The notes under the pieces were generated by a model that saw only the letters and a list, made by a program, of their open reading frames with translations, was not told where the DNA came from and searched no databases. Shown one piece after another: positions 9,810-18,997 of a stretch of 64,000 bases of DNA (positions within the stretch are counted from its first letter, which is position 1; each line of letters opens with the position of its first letter). Source of the DNA: Bacillus sp. KH172YL63 (GTDB taxonomy: Bacteria; Bacillota; Bacilli; Bacillales; Bacillaceae_B); contig NZ_AP022842.1 of NCBI RefSeq assembly GCF_011398925.1, positions 3,150,001-3,214,000 on the forward strand, given 5' to 3'. Position numbers and translations under genes: made by a program.

Positions 9810-10010
9810 TTATTTTAGGTTGTCAAGCATATGACGAATGCGTTTGAAATCTCCTTTAGAGACAACAGCCGCTTTACGTAGCTTACGTTTTGCTTTAGTA
9901 GATTTGTTTGCGAATAAGTGGCTTGTGTAAGCGTGTGAACGTTTAAGTTTACCAGAACCTGTTTTCTTGAAACGCTTAGCTGAGCCGCGGTGAGTTTTCA
10001 TTTTTGGCAT
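9810..10010 (-). CDS. rpmI: 50S ribosomal protein L35
   Basis: 66-residue basic protein, [20 protein letters not shown] at the N-terminus, diagnostic for L35. Middle gene of the infC-rpmI-rplT operon, 28 bp before rplT. Confidence 0.98.
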   Translation of the reverse strand: MPKMKTHRGSAKRFKKTGSGKLKRSHAYTSHLFANKSTKAKRKLRKAAVVSKGDFKRIRHMLDNLK

Positions 10011-10033
10011 GTGCTTTTCCTCCTCGGGTCCTC

Positions 10034-10552
10034 TTATTTTTCGTTAACTGGTGCAAGCACCAAGAACATACTGCGACCATCCATTTTAGGCTTTGATTCA
10101 ACGGTTGCTACATCTTTGCATTCATCACTGAAGCGATCCAGAACGCGTTGACCAATTTCTTTGTGCGTGATCGCACGGCCTTTAAATCGGATTGACGCTT
10201 TAACTTTGTCTCCTTTTTCAAGGAACTTACGAGCGTTGCGAAGCTTGGTGTTGAAATCATGCTCATCGATCGTAGGGCTTAGACGCACCTCTTTAAGATT
10301 GATGATCTTCTGATTCTTACGTGCTTCTTTCTCTTTCTTCTGTTGCTCAAACTTAAACTTACCGTAGTCCATGATACGAGCAACAGGTGGTTTTGCAGCT
10401 GGTGCAACAAGAACAAGATCAAGGTTTACACGTTCAGCAATTTCAAGAGCTTCGTTCTTGGATTTGATTCCAAGTTGCTCACCGTTTTGATCGATAAGAC
10501 GTACTTCACGGGCACGAATCGTTTCGTTTAAGATCATGTCTTTGCTAATAAT
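10034..10552 (-). CDS. infC: Translation initiation factor IF-3 (AUU start)
   Basis: IF-3 binds the 30S subunit, prevents premature 50S joining and checks the start codon. N domain ([20 protein letters not shown]), linker helix ([15 protein letters not shown]) and C domain (KATHKEI-type [17 protein letters not shown]) are all present. An upstream ATG at 10585 would add 11 residues lying over the ribosome-binding site. GGAGG lies 6 bases before ATT at 10552, and translation from there (M-I-S-K-D...) matches other Bacillus IF-3 proteins. A non-AUG start is typical for infC and allows autocontrol. Confidence 0.95.
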   Translation of the reverse strand: MISKDMILNETIRAREVRLIDQNGEQLGIKSKNEALEIAERVNLDLVLVAPAAKPPVARIMDYGKFKFEQQKKEKEARKNQKIINLKEVRLSPTIDEHDFNTKLRNARKFLEKGDKVKASIRFKGRAITHKEIGQRVLDRFSDECKDVATVESKPKMDGRSMFLVLAPVNEK

Positions 10553-10617
10553 TAGCCACCTCCAAGGTTTATTAAAAGAATACACGGCTTTGGTCGAGCA
10601 CCCACATGTTTTTTGTA

Positions 10618-10780
10618 CTTAGCGCACAAAAAAAGATGCGAGTGTCGAAACACCCGCACCTGATTATTAAGCATATATATAGGCTTTAATAGTCAATCAC
10701 ATACCTGCCAACAGCATAAATGCGTCATTCAGGTGAGAAGCGGGTAGCTTCTGCTTGTACCAAACTGTATTCAATTCACC
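10618..10780 (-). ncRNA. L20-type leader and attenuator of infC operon
   Basis: Long 5' leader between the promoter and infC. It ends in a strong terminator: GTGCGGGTGT, loop TTCG, ACACTCGCAT, then eight T (about 10624-10660, minus strand). Position and layout match the L20-controlled attenuator of B. subtilis infC. The L20-binding secondary structure itself was not folded. Confidence 0.8.
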
Positions 10781-10786
10781 TTAGAT

Positions 10787-10815
10787 ACTATATCACATGA
10801 CAAAACCGCTGTCAA
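10787..10815 (-). promoter_or_regulatory. Sigma-A promoter of infC operon
   Basis: TTGACA (10810-10815), 17-bp spacer, TATAGT (10787-10792) on the minus strand. Near-consensus, fitting a ribosomal protein operon. Confidence 0.85.
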
Positions 10816-10893
10816 ATAATCATTTAATATCACAACGTATTTCATAATATCAGACATCTCAGGTAAGTGCAACAGTTTTTTTGAAATTAATAT

Positions 10894-10961
10894 AAGAGGG
10901 ACGGACCTCAAAGACACGCTCTTTGTTCAGTACAATGGGCATGTGGAGGTCCGTCCCTCTT
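10894..10961. repeat. GGGACGGACCTC palindrome, copy P1
   Basis: AAGAGGGACGGACCTC and its exact reverse complement GAGGTCCGTCCCTCTT flank a 36-bp middle. Placed directly after the thrS stop, so it may serve as the thrS terminator, but no long T run follows. Related palindromes occur at 58788 and 59437. Confidence 0.85.
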
Positions 10962-10966
10962 CTTTT

Positions 10967-12898
10967 TTAGCGGTTCGCTTCTTTTGTGATGTGGGCGATG
11001 AATGCGTCAAGGGAGATTGTTTCTGATTTTTGTTCGCCGTATTTGCGTACGTTTACAGCAGTTTCCTTGATTTCATTGTCACCTACAACAAGCATATAAG
11101 GTACTTTGCTCATTTGTGATTCGCGGATCTTATAACCGATCTTTTCATTTCGGTCATCGATCTCAACACGGAGTCCTTCTGCTTGAAGCTTCTCTTTCAC
11201 TTCTTTCGCATAGTCGAAGTGGACATCCGGTGATACAGGGATCACTTGAACCTGTGTCGGAGCGAGCCATGTCGGGAATGCACCTTTGTATTCTTCGATC
11301 AGGAATGCCACGAAGCGTTCCATTGTAGACACGACACCGCGATGGATGACGACCGGACGGTGCTGCTTCCCGTCTTCCCCTACATATGTTAAGTCAAAGC
11401 GCTCTGGTAGCAGGAAGTCAAGCTGTACAGTTGACAGTGTTTCTTCCTTGCCAAGTGCCGTTTTCACCTGAACGTCCAGTTTAGGGCCGTAGAATGCCGC
11501 TTCCCCTTCTGCTTCGAAGTACTCGACATCAAGCTCGTCCATCGCTTCTTTGATCATGCCTTGGGCACGGTTCCACATGTCATCGTCGTCGAAATATTTC
11601 TCCGTATCGGCCGGATCACGGTAAGACAGGCGGAAAGAATAGTCATTCAGGTCAAAGTCTTTGTACACTTCCTGCACAAGACGGACGACGCGCTTGAATT
11701 CTTCCTTGATTTGGTCAGGACGGACGAAGATATGTGCATCATTCAACGTCATTCCCCGGACACGCTGCAGTCCGGACAGTGCACCGGACAGCTCGTAACG
11801 GTGCATCATGCCAAGCTCGGCGATGCGGATCGGAAGCTCACGGTAGCTGTGGATGCCGTTTTTATAAATCATCATATGATGCGGGCAGTTCATCGGGCGA
11901 AGGACAAGGTCTTCATTGTCCATTTCCATGACAGGGAACATATTGTCCTGATAGTGATCCCAGTGACCGCTTGTTTTGTACAGCTCAACGCTTCCCATCA
12001 CCGGCGTGTAGACGTGGTCATAGCCAAGACGTTCTTCTTTGTCCACGATGTAACGCTCAATGATGCGGCGGATCGTCGCACCTTTAGGAAGCCACATTGG
12101 CAGACCTTGTCCAACTTTTTGCGAGTTCATGAACAGGTTCAATTCTTTCCCAATCTTACGGTGATCACGCTCTTTCGCTTCTTCTAAAAGACGAAGATGC
12201 TCTTCCAGGTCTTCTTTCTTGAAGAAGGCCGTACCGTAAATCCGTTGAAGCATTTTATTATCGCTGTTTCCGCGCCAGTATGCACCGGCGATGCTTAACA
12301 GCTTGAATTCTTTGATCTTATTTGTTGAAGGGATATGAACACCGCGGCAAAGATCGAAGAACTCACCTTGCTCATAGATGGAAACCTGTTCCCCTGCCGG
12401 GATCGCTTCAAGCAGCTCAAGCTTGTACTCGTCACCGATCTCCTCGTACATTTTCTGAGCTTCATCACGGCTCACTTCTTTACGGATCACTTCCAGATTT
12501 TCACCTGTGATCTTCTTCATTTCCTTCTCGATCAACGGAAGATCTTCCGGTGTGAACGTGTGCTCAGAATCGATATCGTAGTAGAATCCGCCTTCGATGA
12601 CCGGGCCGATGCCAAGCTTCGTTTCCGGATACAGGCGTTTGATCGCCTGTGCCATCAAGTGGGCAGAGCTGTGGCGAAGGATTTCAAGTGCATCTTCTGA
12701 AGGTGGCGTCACGATTTCAATCGCGCCATCTTCCTGGATACCTGTGCGTAAATCGATCAATTCTCCGTTGATTTTTCCTGCAAGGGCCTTCTTCTTCAGC
12801 CCCGGACTGATTGATGCAGCAATTTCTTCAGTTGTTGTCCCTTTAGGGAATTCTTTCACATTCCCATCAGGGAACTGCATTTTCACTATTTCTGACAT
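10967..12898 (-). CDS. thrS: Threonine--tRNA ligase
   Basis: Class II synthetase of 643 residues. An N-terminal TGS domain is followed by the editing domain ([16 protein letters not shown]), the catalytic core with zinc ligands in [10 protein letters not shown] and [11 protein letters not shown] (motif 3), and a C-terminal anticodon-binding domain ([13 protein letters not shown]). The open frame starts at a GTG (12907) lying inside the Shine-Dalgarno sequence; ATG 12898 with AAGGAG 8 bases upstream is the true start. A T-box controls it. Confidence 0.97.
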   Translation of the reverse strand: MSEIVKMQFPDGNVKEFPKGTTTEEIAASISPGLKKKALAGKINGELIDLRTGIQEDGAIEIVTPPSEDALEILRHSSAHLMAQAIKRLYPETKLGIGPVIEGGFYYDIDSEHTFTPEDLPLIEKEMKKITGENLEVIRKEVSRDEAQKMYEEIGDEYKLELLEAIPAGEQVSIYEQGEFFDLCRGVHIPSTNKIKEFKLLSIAGAYWRGNSDNKMLQRIYGTAFFKKEDLEEHLRLLEEAKERDHRKIGKELNLFMNSQKVGQGLPMWLPKGATIRRIIERYIVDKEERLGYDHVYTPVMGSVELYKTSGHWDHYQDNMFPVMEMDNEDLVLRPMNCPHHMMIYKNGIHSYRELPIRIAELGMMHRYELSGALSGLQRVRGMTLNDAHIFVRPDQIKEEFKRVVRLVQEVYKDFDLNDYSFRLSYRDPADTEKYFDDDDMWNRAQGMIKEAMDELDVEYFEAEGEAAFYGPKLDVQVKTALGKEETLSTVQLDFLLPERFDLTYVGEDGKQHRPVVIHRGVVSTMERFVAFLIEEYKGAFPTWLAPTQVQVIPVSPDVHFDYAKEVKEKLQAEGLRVEIDDRNEKIGYKIRESQMSKVPYMLVVGDNEIKETAVNVRKYGEQKSETISLDAFIAHITKEANR

Positions 12899-12965
12899 GT
12901 GTTTCACTCCTTATATGATCTACATCGTTCCTACGTTCCTCTCAATCATGAGGAGGGCCTCAGGC

Positions 12966-13250
12966 ACAACAAAAAACCCCGCCCCTTCACGATTGAAGGG
13001 ACGAGGTTAGTACATAATCTCGTGGTTCCACCCAACTTCTCATCGCCCGCTTATGGACAATGACTTCATTGAAAACGAATAACGACATTTAGCCGTCAAT
13101 CATTACTGTGGATCCTGACCGGAACCGGTTCACGATTGAAGTTCAGAGGTGGTAAATATCACTAACGTATTAGGAAGCTTGCAGCCTTTGGCTCCCCTCT
13201 CTGTGAATGGAATAGGAATATTGTTGTCCTCATCATAACCTGTGTGTATT
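12966..13250 (-). ncRNA. T-box leader of thrS (Thr specifier)
   Basis: Conserved T-box GGGTGGAACCACG at 13021-13033 (minus strand), followed by a terminator with CCTCGTCCCTTCA / TGAAGGGGCGGGG-type stem and U run at about 12969-13006. The candidate specifier ACC is at 13151-13153, directly before ACCTCT, exactly as TTC is in the pheS leader. The upstream boundary is approximate because I found no clear promoter. Confidence 0.92.
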
Positions 13251-13317
13251 GACTTATTATGTAGGTATTATAATCGGTTATGTGCCGAAAAGCAAGGGCT
13301 TCCGCTAAACTGATTTC

Positions 13318-14184
13318 TTATTCATTTGCCAGGTCCCAAGTGGGGTAAAGAAGGGTGTCAGGAAAATAATGCTGCGGCAACAGATCGATCCGCTCTTCAA
13401 AAATATTCTGCATCGTCCTGATCAATGGCTGTTCCAAATTCCCGTAAACAAAGATTTTCTCAGGCGCAAGTGATAACAACGGAGCGATTGTGTATGAATC
13501 CACGTACAGAGGGTGGTTCGTCAGCAGCCGCTTATCAATCACCTTCGAAAGCTCCCGCCTCGTCACTTCTTTCATGTCTTCGTCAAAAAAACGGAACCCA
13601 TCCCCTGTTGCATACAGGTGGATCGCCTTCATCTTCTGTTCCCTCGAAGCGAGATATTCCCTCAGCATATGAATGAACATTTGATATTCCTGCTCCATTT
13701 TGTATTCATCGATGGCAAGGTCGACAATCTGGAGAAGCCTTTCCTGAAGCTCCTTCAGCCTGAACTTGCTGAATGAATCAAATGAAATCGGCCCTTTCCC
13801 CTCCAGTATCATCTCGAGGCTCGTGCGGACATACCCGTCCTCGTCCCATTCAGACAAGAGCTCCATCAGCTCCGGCCGTTCCCCCATCCTCATTTCTGAA
13901 ATGATTTCCAGTATATGATTGATTTCATGGGCGTCTTCATAGTAATACTGATCCTGAAGGATGCACGCACACCAGTCCAGGCATTTATCCTGAATGACGA
14001 ATCGGGAAACGCCTTTGAATAGTTTTTCTTTATCCTGAAAAAAAGGAGAAATGTCGATCGTCAGATGAAAATGCGCTTTATGTTGAAATAGCGTTTCATG
14101 AAACCATGATTGGATGAATTCTTTATTGAGGTATTGTTGGAGCTTTAGTGCGTCGCTCTTTTGCTTAAAAATGAATTCAATCAA
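13318..14184 (-). CDS. ytxC: Sporulation protein YtxC
   Basis: Soluble 288-residue protein of the YtxC family, conserved in spore formers beside thrS; biochemical function unknown. No membrane segment or catalytic motif is evident; it is rich in acidic and aromatic residues. The open frame starts at 14208, but TTG 14184 is better: AAGGAGG lies 9 bases upstream and the product then begins M-I-E-F-I-F, like YtxC homologues. It is upstream of thrS with the T-box leader between. Confidence 0.82.
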   Translation of the reverse strand: MIEFIFKQKSDALKLQQYLNKEFIQSWFHETLFQHKAHFHLTIDISPFFQDKEKLFKGVSRFVIQDKCLDWCACILQDQYYYEDAHEINHILEIISEMRMGERPELMELLSEWDEDGYVRTSLEMILEGKGPISFDSFSKFRLKELQERLLQIVDLAIDEYKMEQEYQMFIHMLREYLASREQKMKAIHLYATGDGFRFFDEDMKEVTRRELSKVIDKRLLTNHPLYVDSYTIAPLLSLAPEKIFVYGNLEQPLIRTMQNIFEERIDLLPQHYFPDTLLYPTWDLANE

Positions 14185-14320
14185 ACTTTCCCGCCTCCTT
14201 AAACCCAAATCCCTGATTTATATATATGGGAGGCTTGTATGAATTAGAAGTTTCTGGGGGAAATTTATTGGATGGAAGCCTGGAAATGCAGTTCCGCTTT
14301 CTATTTACTAATAGCATGTG

Positions 14321-14562
14321 GTGATTTCCGCTGCAGGGGCTCGCTTTCCGCGGGGTGGGCGGTGAGCCTCCTCAGCTGCGCTTCCGGGGTCTCACCTGTC
14401 CAGCTCCGGCGGCTAGCCCCTCGAGGTCATAAGCTAAATGGTCCAAGAAGGCAAAGACCGCCTTCTTAGGCCCATTCATCTTATGTTTGTCGGGGCTGAA
14501 CAAGCCGCCTCCGCCTTTCTTTCTGTCCCACTATCCCGCAGGAGTCGAGCCCCTTCCGCTCC
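14321..14562. repeat. Large hairpin repeat R1 with nested hairpin
   Basis: Shares GATTTCCGCTGCAGG, GCTCGCTTTCCGCGGGG, AGCCTCCTCAG, GGGGTCTCA and CCCGCAGGAGTCGAGC with repeat R2 at 20264. Outer arms GGGGCTCG / CGAGCCCC and inner arms GGTGAG / CTCACC pair. A second structure at 14408-14509 (GGCGGCT...AGCCGCC, AAGAAGGC / GCCTTCTT) is absent from R2, so one repeat seems to be inserted in another. An apparent short open frame here (14272-14469) is part of the repeat. Confidence 0.85.
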
Positions 14563-14677
14563 AATCTATTAAGCATATTATTCTAAAAACATGAACCCAA
14601 AACCATAAAACACACGACCATTGCTTTCATACTGCCCATTCATTTTTTTCATTCTTCTTTCTCCAACCAATGGACCC

Positions 14678-14717
14678 AAAAAAGAGAGGATCCCCCCTCA
14701 GGGATTTCCTCTCTTTT
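14678..14717 (-). terminator. Terminator after dnaI
   Basis: AAAAGAGAGGAAATCCC / GGGATCCTCTCTTTT stem followed by T residues on the minus strand, next to the dnaI stop. Confidence 0.85.
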
Positions 14718-14719
14718 CG

Positions 14720-15664
14720 CTATTCTCTCCGGTTCCGGCCGTCGATGTGGACGGGTTGGGAGAGGTATTTGATGCGCTCCATGATGCGGGCGGCTTTTAG
14801 TTTTTCTTCTTCGCCCCTTTGACTGTATGTCAGGTGATGGGTGAGTTCGTTGAAGTTGAAGTTGGACGTGAAGAAGGTCGGCAAGTTCTCGAGCATGCGG
14901 TACTGGAGGATGGTGCCGAGGATTTCATCCCTTCCCCAGCTGGACATCGTTTCTGCGCCGATGTCATCGAGCATGAGGATCGATGCGGTTTTCACCATTT
15001 CCAGTTTCTCGTTGATCGAGTTGTCGCCGAGTGATTGCTTGATTTCCCGGAAGAACTCGGGAACGTACACAATCAGGGAAGCGATCTTCTTCTCGGCCAG
15101 TTCGTTTGCCATCGCGCCTAATAAGTAGGATTTGCCGACTCCGAACTTGCCGTAAAAGTACAAGCCTTTCATTTTCGTCCCTTCAGAATAGGTTTCTACG
15201 AAATTCTTCGCCAGGCGGACCGCTTCCAGCCGGCTCTTAGTATCGAGCTCAAGGGTCTGGAAGGATGCCTGCAGGATATCTTTCGGCACGTACAGGCTTT
15301 TGATGAGACGCTGGGAGCTTGTCCGCTCGTCATGTATGACTTTGCGGGGACAGCGGTGATACTCGATGTCGATCGTATCCCCCCTGATGACGAGATGAGG
15401 GTCGTAGCCTTCCATCATGTTTTTACATTCCTGCAGAGAAGGACAATACCTGCACTCTTTGCTTTGAGAGATGTATTCATACAGCTTCATGAGGCTGTTG
15501 TTGACCATCTCTGCCGTCACCAGGCCTTCGTTCTTTCGGATAAAGTCCTTTACATCATTGTTTTCAAGGATCTCTTTTTTCATTTGTTCATATCTTTGTT
15601 GAAACGAACCAGAAGTCGCCAACCGTTTCAGGGTGTTGTTTATGTTCTCCACCGTTCTGTTCAC
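14720..15664 (-). CDS. dnaI: Primosomal helicase loader DnaI
   Basis: AAA+ ATPase of 314 residues that loads the replicative helicase DnaC at oriC and at restart sites, together with DnaB and DnaD. The N-terminal helicase-binding domain carries a zinc motif (C71, C74, C80 and probably H90). Walker A is GKFGVGKS at 172-179 and Walker B is LMLDDIGAE. It starts one base after the dnaB stop region, so dnaB and dnaI are translationally linked. Confidence 0.96.
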   Translation of the reverse strand: MNRTVENINNTLKRLATSGSFQQRYEQMKKEILENNDVKDFIRKNEGLVTAEMVNNSLMKLYEYISQSKECRYCPSLQECKNMMEGYDPHLVIRGDTIDIEYHRCPRKVIHDERTSSQRLIKSLYVPKDILQASFQTLELDTKSRLEAVRLAKNFVETYSEGTKMKGLYFYGKFGVGKSYLLGAMANELAEKKIASLIVYVPEFFREIKQSLGDNSINEKLEMVKTASILMLDDIGAETMSSWGRDEILGTILQYRMLENLPTFFTSNFNFNELTHHLTYSQRGEEEKLKAARIMERIKYLSQPVHIDGRNRRE

Positions 15665-17053
15665 CTACTTCCGAAAATTTTTGAGTTCTTCTTCGAGCTT
15701 CTTCTTTTCTGCTTCAAAATCGTAATCTTCTGCCGGGGATTCGGATTCTTTCGCCGTGTCTTCTTCCTTGAACCATTCAGGAAGCTTTTCGGTCCGGATC
15801 GGTTTTCGCCGCTTGGTCGATTTCGATTCCTTCTTCCCTTCGGCCCATTCGAGATACTGCTTGTGCTCCTTTTTCGCCAGGTCCATTGCTTCACTTGCAG
15901 TCGTCACTTTTTTCCTTGACCAGTGGGATGCGATTTTTTCCATATATCCTTTGGTGAGCTTCATATCGGTCTTCAGCAATACATACTGCACCAGGACATT
16001 CATGACCCCGATCGGAAGCTTTTGTGACATGAGCACTTCTTCGACAGCCTGTAGATCCGCCTTCGAAGGGGAACCGCCGTTTGAAATGTCTGAGAGCACA
16101 TCTTTCGGTGATGTCGTTTCCAGGTATTCGATCAGCTCCTCTTCCTTTGAAAGGGGCTTGTCGGATTTCACCGGTGCCTTCACTTCGGTTCTTGTCGTCA
16201 AATCGGGCAATTGATCTCCGGACTTCAATCCGTACCAGTCACGGGCTGTTTTCCTCAGCAATTCTATGTTGATCGTATCATCGGCATCCAGGGAGCTTAA
16301 GACGATGTTTTTCATCTGCAGGGGATCGATGCCGTACAAATAACTCAGCTTCAACACCGTATCCTTCACATTTGCCGTGAACGCACGCCTTGGCACCATT
16401 GATTCAGACAGTCCTGAAAGTAGCAGCTGAAAATCGAAATCCACTTCATCGAGTGAAAGGCCTTCGTTCCTGCCATATTTCATATATTGTTCACCGGATG
16501 CCGCCTGTGAATCCACGTTGGCGTCATGGTGAAGAAAATTGATCGGTTCCGACGTAAAGACATCCTGAAACGATCGGGTGATATTCGTATACGACCCTTT
16601 TTCAACCGAGACATCTGTGAAGAATTTCTTCAACCGTAAATAATGGGTCCGTCCGATCTTACGGTACAAATAAACATTCAACATGCCGTCGTGAAAAAAC
16701 TCCTCCGGTGACAAAGGGGGCTGCAATTCATAAAGGAAGCTCCGGTCGTCACCATCCTTCTTTTCATACACCTTCAAAAGCCCGATGCCTTCAAGCTTCA
16801 TTCTTGCCTCATATACATCCTGCAGATTCACAGACAGCACATTCATCAAATGATAGTGGGTGGAATCGGTCGACCACAGGCGGTTCTCTTCCACTTCCCC
16901 CCATAAACTCATATAGAGGCTGTAGCAAACAGATCCGATCAAAGGCTGGTATAAAAATGTAATGATTTTCCGGTCATATTCCTGAAGCATCCCATTGGTC
17001 CCTACCGTGTAGTGATCGATTGGCTGTATTTCATTCCAATGCTTCTTCATCAT
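15665..17053 (-). CDS. dnaB: Replication initiation and membrane attachment protein DnaB
   Basis: Gram-positive DnaB (not the helicase), 462 residues. It recruits DnaD and DnaI for helicase loading and attaches the origin to the membrane. DnaB/DnaD-type domains are recognised around residues 1-130 and 300-410 (SRKKVTTASEAMDLAKKEHKQYLEW). The C-terminal part is highly charged (KKESKSTKRRKP, EEDTAKESES). Operon with dnaI downstream; nrdR lies 98 bp upstream on the same strand, as in B. subtilis. Confidence 0.93.
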   Translation of the reverse strand: MMKKHWNEIQPIDHYTVGTNGMLQEYDRKIITFLYQPLIGSVCYSLYMSLWGEVEENRLWSTDSTHYHLMNVLSVNLQDVYEARMKLEGIGLLKVYEKKDGDDRSFLYELQPPLSPEEFFHDGMLNVYLYRKIGRTHYLRLKKFFTDVSVEKGSYTNITRSFQDVFTSEPINFLHHDANVDSQAASGEQYMKYGRNEGLSLDEVDFDFQLLLSGLSESMVPRRAFTANVKDTVLKLSYLYGIDPLQMKNIVLSSLDADDTINIELLRKTARDWYGLKSGDQLPDLTTRTEVKAPVKSDKPLSKEEELIEYLETTSPKDVLSDISNGGSPSKADLQAVEEVLMSQKLPIGVMNVLVQYVLLKTDMKLTKGYMEKIASHWSRKKVTTASEAMDLAKKEHKQYLEWAEGKKESKSTKRRKPIRTEKLPEWFKEEDTAKESESPAEDYDFEAEKKKLEEELKNFRK

Positions 17054-17151
17054 AGTTAGATTCTACCTTTCATAAAAACTCACGAGGTCAACGCCCCGAA
17101 GTACCAGTCAAAGAGAAAAGAGCCAAAGAAATCCATCTTCAGCTCATTCTT

Positions 17152-17607
17152 CTACTCTTTTTTAATTAATTCCTTTAATTCGTCTATGAACACATTAATA
17201 TCTTTAAATTGACGATAGACTGATGCAAAACGGACATAAGCCACTTCATCCACTTTCGCAAGGTGATCCATGACCATCTCGCCGATCTTCACAGATTCCA
17301 CTTCGGATGCACCTTGATTCCGAAGGTCTTTTTCAATATCCGTTGAGATCTTCTCTAATCTCTCAAGGGGAACAGGACGCTTCTCGCACGCCTTGATCAA
17401 TCCCCTCAATATCTTCTCTCGACTAAACTCTTCTCTTACCCCTTCTTTTTTCACCACAATCAGAGGAAGCTCTTCCACCTTCTCGAAAGTCGTGAAGCGG
17501 AACGTGCACACTTCACACTCTCTCCTTCTCCTGATTGAACGTCCTTCATCAGCAGGACGGGAGTCTACAACTCGTGTACCATTATGCTGGCAAGACGGGC
17601 ATTTCAT
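17152..17607 (-). CDS. nrdR: Transcriptional repressor NrdR
   Basis: 151-residue zinc and ATP-cone repressor of ribonucleotide reductase genes. A zinc ribbon ([17 protein letters not shown] ... [12 protein letters not shown]) is followed by an ATP-cone ([16 protein letters not shown]). The frame is open to 17670, but ATG 17607 begins exactly at the zinc ribbon and follows GGAG, as in all NrdR proteins. First of nrdR-dnaB-dnaI. Confidence 0.95.
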   Translation of the reverse strand: MKCPSCQHNGTRVVDSRPADEGRSIRRRRECEVCTFRFTTFEKVEELPLIVVKKEGVREEFSREKILRGLIKACEKRPVPLERLEKISTDIEKDLRNQGASEVESVKIGEMVMDHLAKVDEVAYVRFASVYRQFKDINVFIDELKELIKKE

Positions 17608-17689
17608 AATATCAGCTCCGTTATTACATACTATTACCTTCATCATATAAAAAAGCCGGGTCATACACAAGCGTATAAAGGATTTACCG

Positions 17690-18070
17690 TTATTTCACTT
17701 TATTCAGCTCACTGTCGAGCCTCTGATAATAGTGGTTGATTTGTGCCTTCAACACGGTATATGTACCGAAGATCTTCCCTTTATCCGCACTGACCTTGAA
17801 GTCGATTGCCGTTTCGAACGGCCGGACGGTGATGACCGTTGCGACGATGAACAGCTGTGGCATCCCGTTTTTCCTCACGGTGATCTCCCCTCTGTCCTTC
17901 GACTGGGAAATCACTTCATACTCTGATGAAGAAAACAGTTCTAATACTGCATTAAATGCACCTTGATGCATCGCTTTATAATAGTGGGTTTGTAATTCTT
18001 TATCATCATGCGCATCAGACGTCTCGCACTCTGACTGAAATCGTTTCAACAGGGTCTTTAATCCGCTCAT
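17690..18070 (-). CDS. Conserved cytosolic protein of unknown function
   Basis: 126 residues, no signal peptide or membrane segment. Predicted mixed alpha/beta with a repeated hydrophobic strand pattern ([35 protein letters not shown]). Similar proteins sit between speD and nrdR in other Bacillus species, usually annotated only as cytosolic protein. The start follows AGGGAGGAACTTCAT. I do not recognise a function. Confidence 0.7.
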   Translation of the reverse strand: MSGLKTLLKRFQSECETSDAHDDKELQTHYYKAMHQGAFNAVLELFSSSEYEVISQSKDRGEITVRKNGMPQLFIVATVITVRPFETAIDFKVSADKGKIFGTYTVLKAQINHYYQRLDSELNKVK

Positions 18071-18232
18071 ATGAAGTTCCTCCCTTTATTTACCCTTATT
18101 TTACACGAAAATAGAGGGATTGGAAAATAGGAAAAGAGCGGCGGGCGGGGATGATGGCAGGATTCTTGTGAAAAGTGGCTGGTTTGTTAGGAGTGAGTGC
18201 TGGTTGATTTCCGGCATCCAAACCAACAACAC

Positions 18233-18266
18233 AAAAAAAGAGATGCATAATTCACGCATCTCTTTC
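18233..18266 (-). terminator. Terminator of speD
   Basis: AAAGAGATGCGTGAATTATGCATCTCTTT stem-loop followed by a T run in the minus direction, just past the speD stop. Confidence 0.85.
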
Positions 18267-18279
18267 GGGTTATAATCGA

Positions 18280-18660
18280 TTAAAGGGCTTGAGCCTGAGA
18301 CTTTTTCACTTGTACTGGACCCATACCACGTGGCAATTCAATTGTTTCGCGAGTGTCCGCACCTAGCGCGTCTGCAATATATTCAGCAGCGATATTAGGA
18401 TCTAAATCACCGCAAGTATATACATCAATGCTGGCATAACCGTGTTCAGGAAAACTGTGGATGGTTAAGTGTGATTCAGAAATGATCACGACTCCACTTA
18501 CACCTTGAGGCGCAAATTTGTGGAATGCCACCTCACGCACTTCCGCACCTGACTTAAGCGCAGCATCTACGAATGTTTTCTCAATACCTACTACATCGTT
18601 TAATTTTTCAAAATCGCAACCCCATAATTCTGAGATTACATGGCGACCCATTGTTTCCAT
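18280..18660 (-). CDS. speD: S-adenosylmethionine decarboxylase proenzyme
   Basis: 126-residue class 1B AdoMet decarboxylase, supplying decarboxylated SAM for spermidine synthesis. Autocleavage between E62 and S63 in [17 protein letters not shown] creates the pyruvoyl cofactor; H68 and C83-region (YTCGD) are conserved. It follows gapB as in B. subtilis, but gapB has its own terminator here and speD has its own promoter at 18817-18845, with a leader of about 150 nt that can fold. Confidence 0.96.
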   Translation of the reverse strand: METMGRHVISELWGCDFEKLNDVVGIEKTFVDAALKSGAEVREVAFHKFAPQGVSGVVIISESHLTIHSFPEHGYASIDVYTCGDLDPNIAAEYIADALGADTRETIELPRGMGPVQVKKSQAQAL

Positions 18661-18711
18661 TTCGTATTTCCCCCTTTGACATGATTTTTTTCGTCAAAAT
18701 GAACGCATCCT

Positions 18712-18778
18712 TTGGCAAAATCTTAATTACCACGGGGGAAAGTTAGTCCGAAGAGGTCCTAACCCTTTAAGTAATTAA
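18712..18778 (-). promoter_or_regulatory. Structured 5' leader of speD
   Basis: On the minus strand an outer stem TTAATTAC / GTAATTAA encloses GTTAG ... CTAAC with a CTTCGG-containing loop, and a CCCCC run follows. It lies wholly between the speD promoter and start codon. A cis-regulatory RNA is plausible, but I do not recognise a known riboswitch class. Confidence 0.5.
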
Positions 18779-18816
18779 ATCAGTATTCATTTGCTAATAA
18801 GAAGTTCACGAAAAAT

Positions 18817-18845
18817 AGTATACTTTGTTTAAATCTCTTTTGCAA
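18817..18845 (-). promoter_or_regulatory. Sigma-A promoter of speD
   Basis: TTGCAA (18840-18845), 17 bp, TATACT (18817-18822), minus strand; start predicted near 18810, giving a leader of about 150 nt. Confidence 0.7.
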
Positions 18846-18935
18846 TAAATTTCTTTAAACTTTTTTAAATGGGCATTCCGGCCGTTGACGAAAGGGGATT
18901 CAGCCGCTTTCAGCCATGATTTTCCGAAAAAAAAG

Positions 18936-18965
18936 AAAAAGGACGCGTCACGGTCGACGCGCCCT
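18936..18965 (-). terminator. Terminator of gapB
   Basis: GGGCGCGTC / GACGCGTCC stem followed by TTTTTCTTTTTTTT in the minus direction. It separates gapB from speD. Confidence 0.85.
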
Positions 18966-18997
18966 AAAAGCATAGCTTATCGTTTATGTTGATTCTT

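Noticed and set aside
14272-14469. Short open frame in repeat R1
   Set aside because: No ribosome-binding site, and it lies wholly in a hairpin repeat that does not keep the frame in R2.
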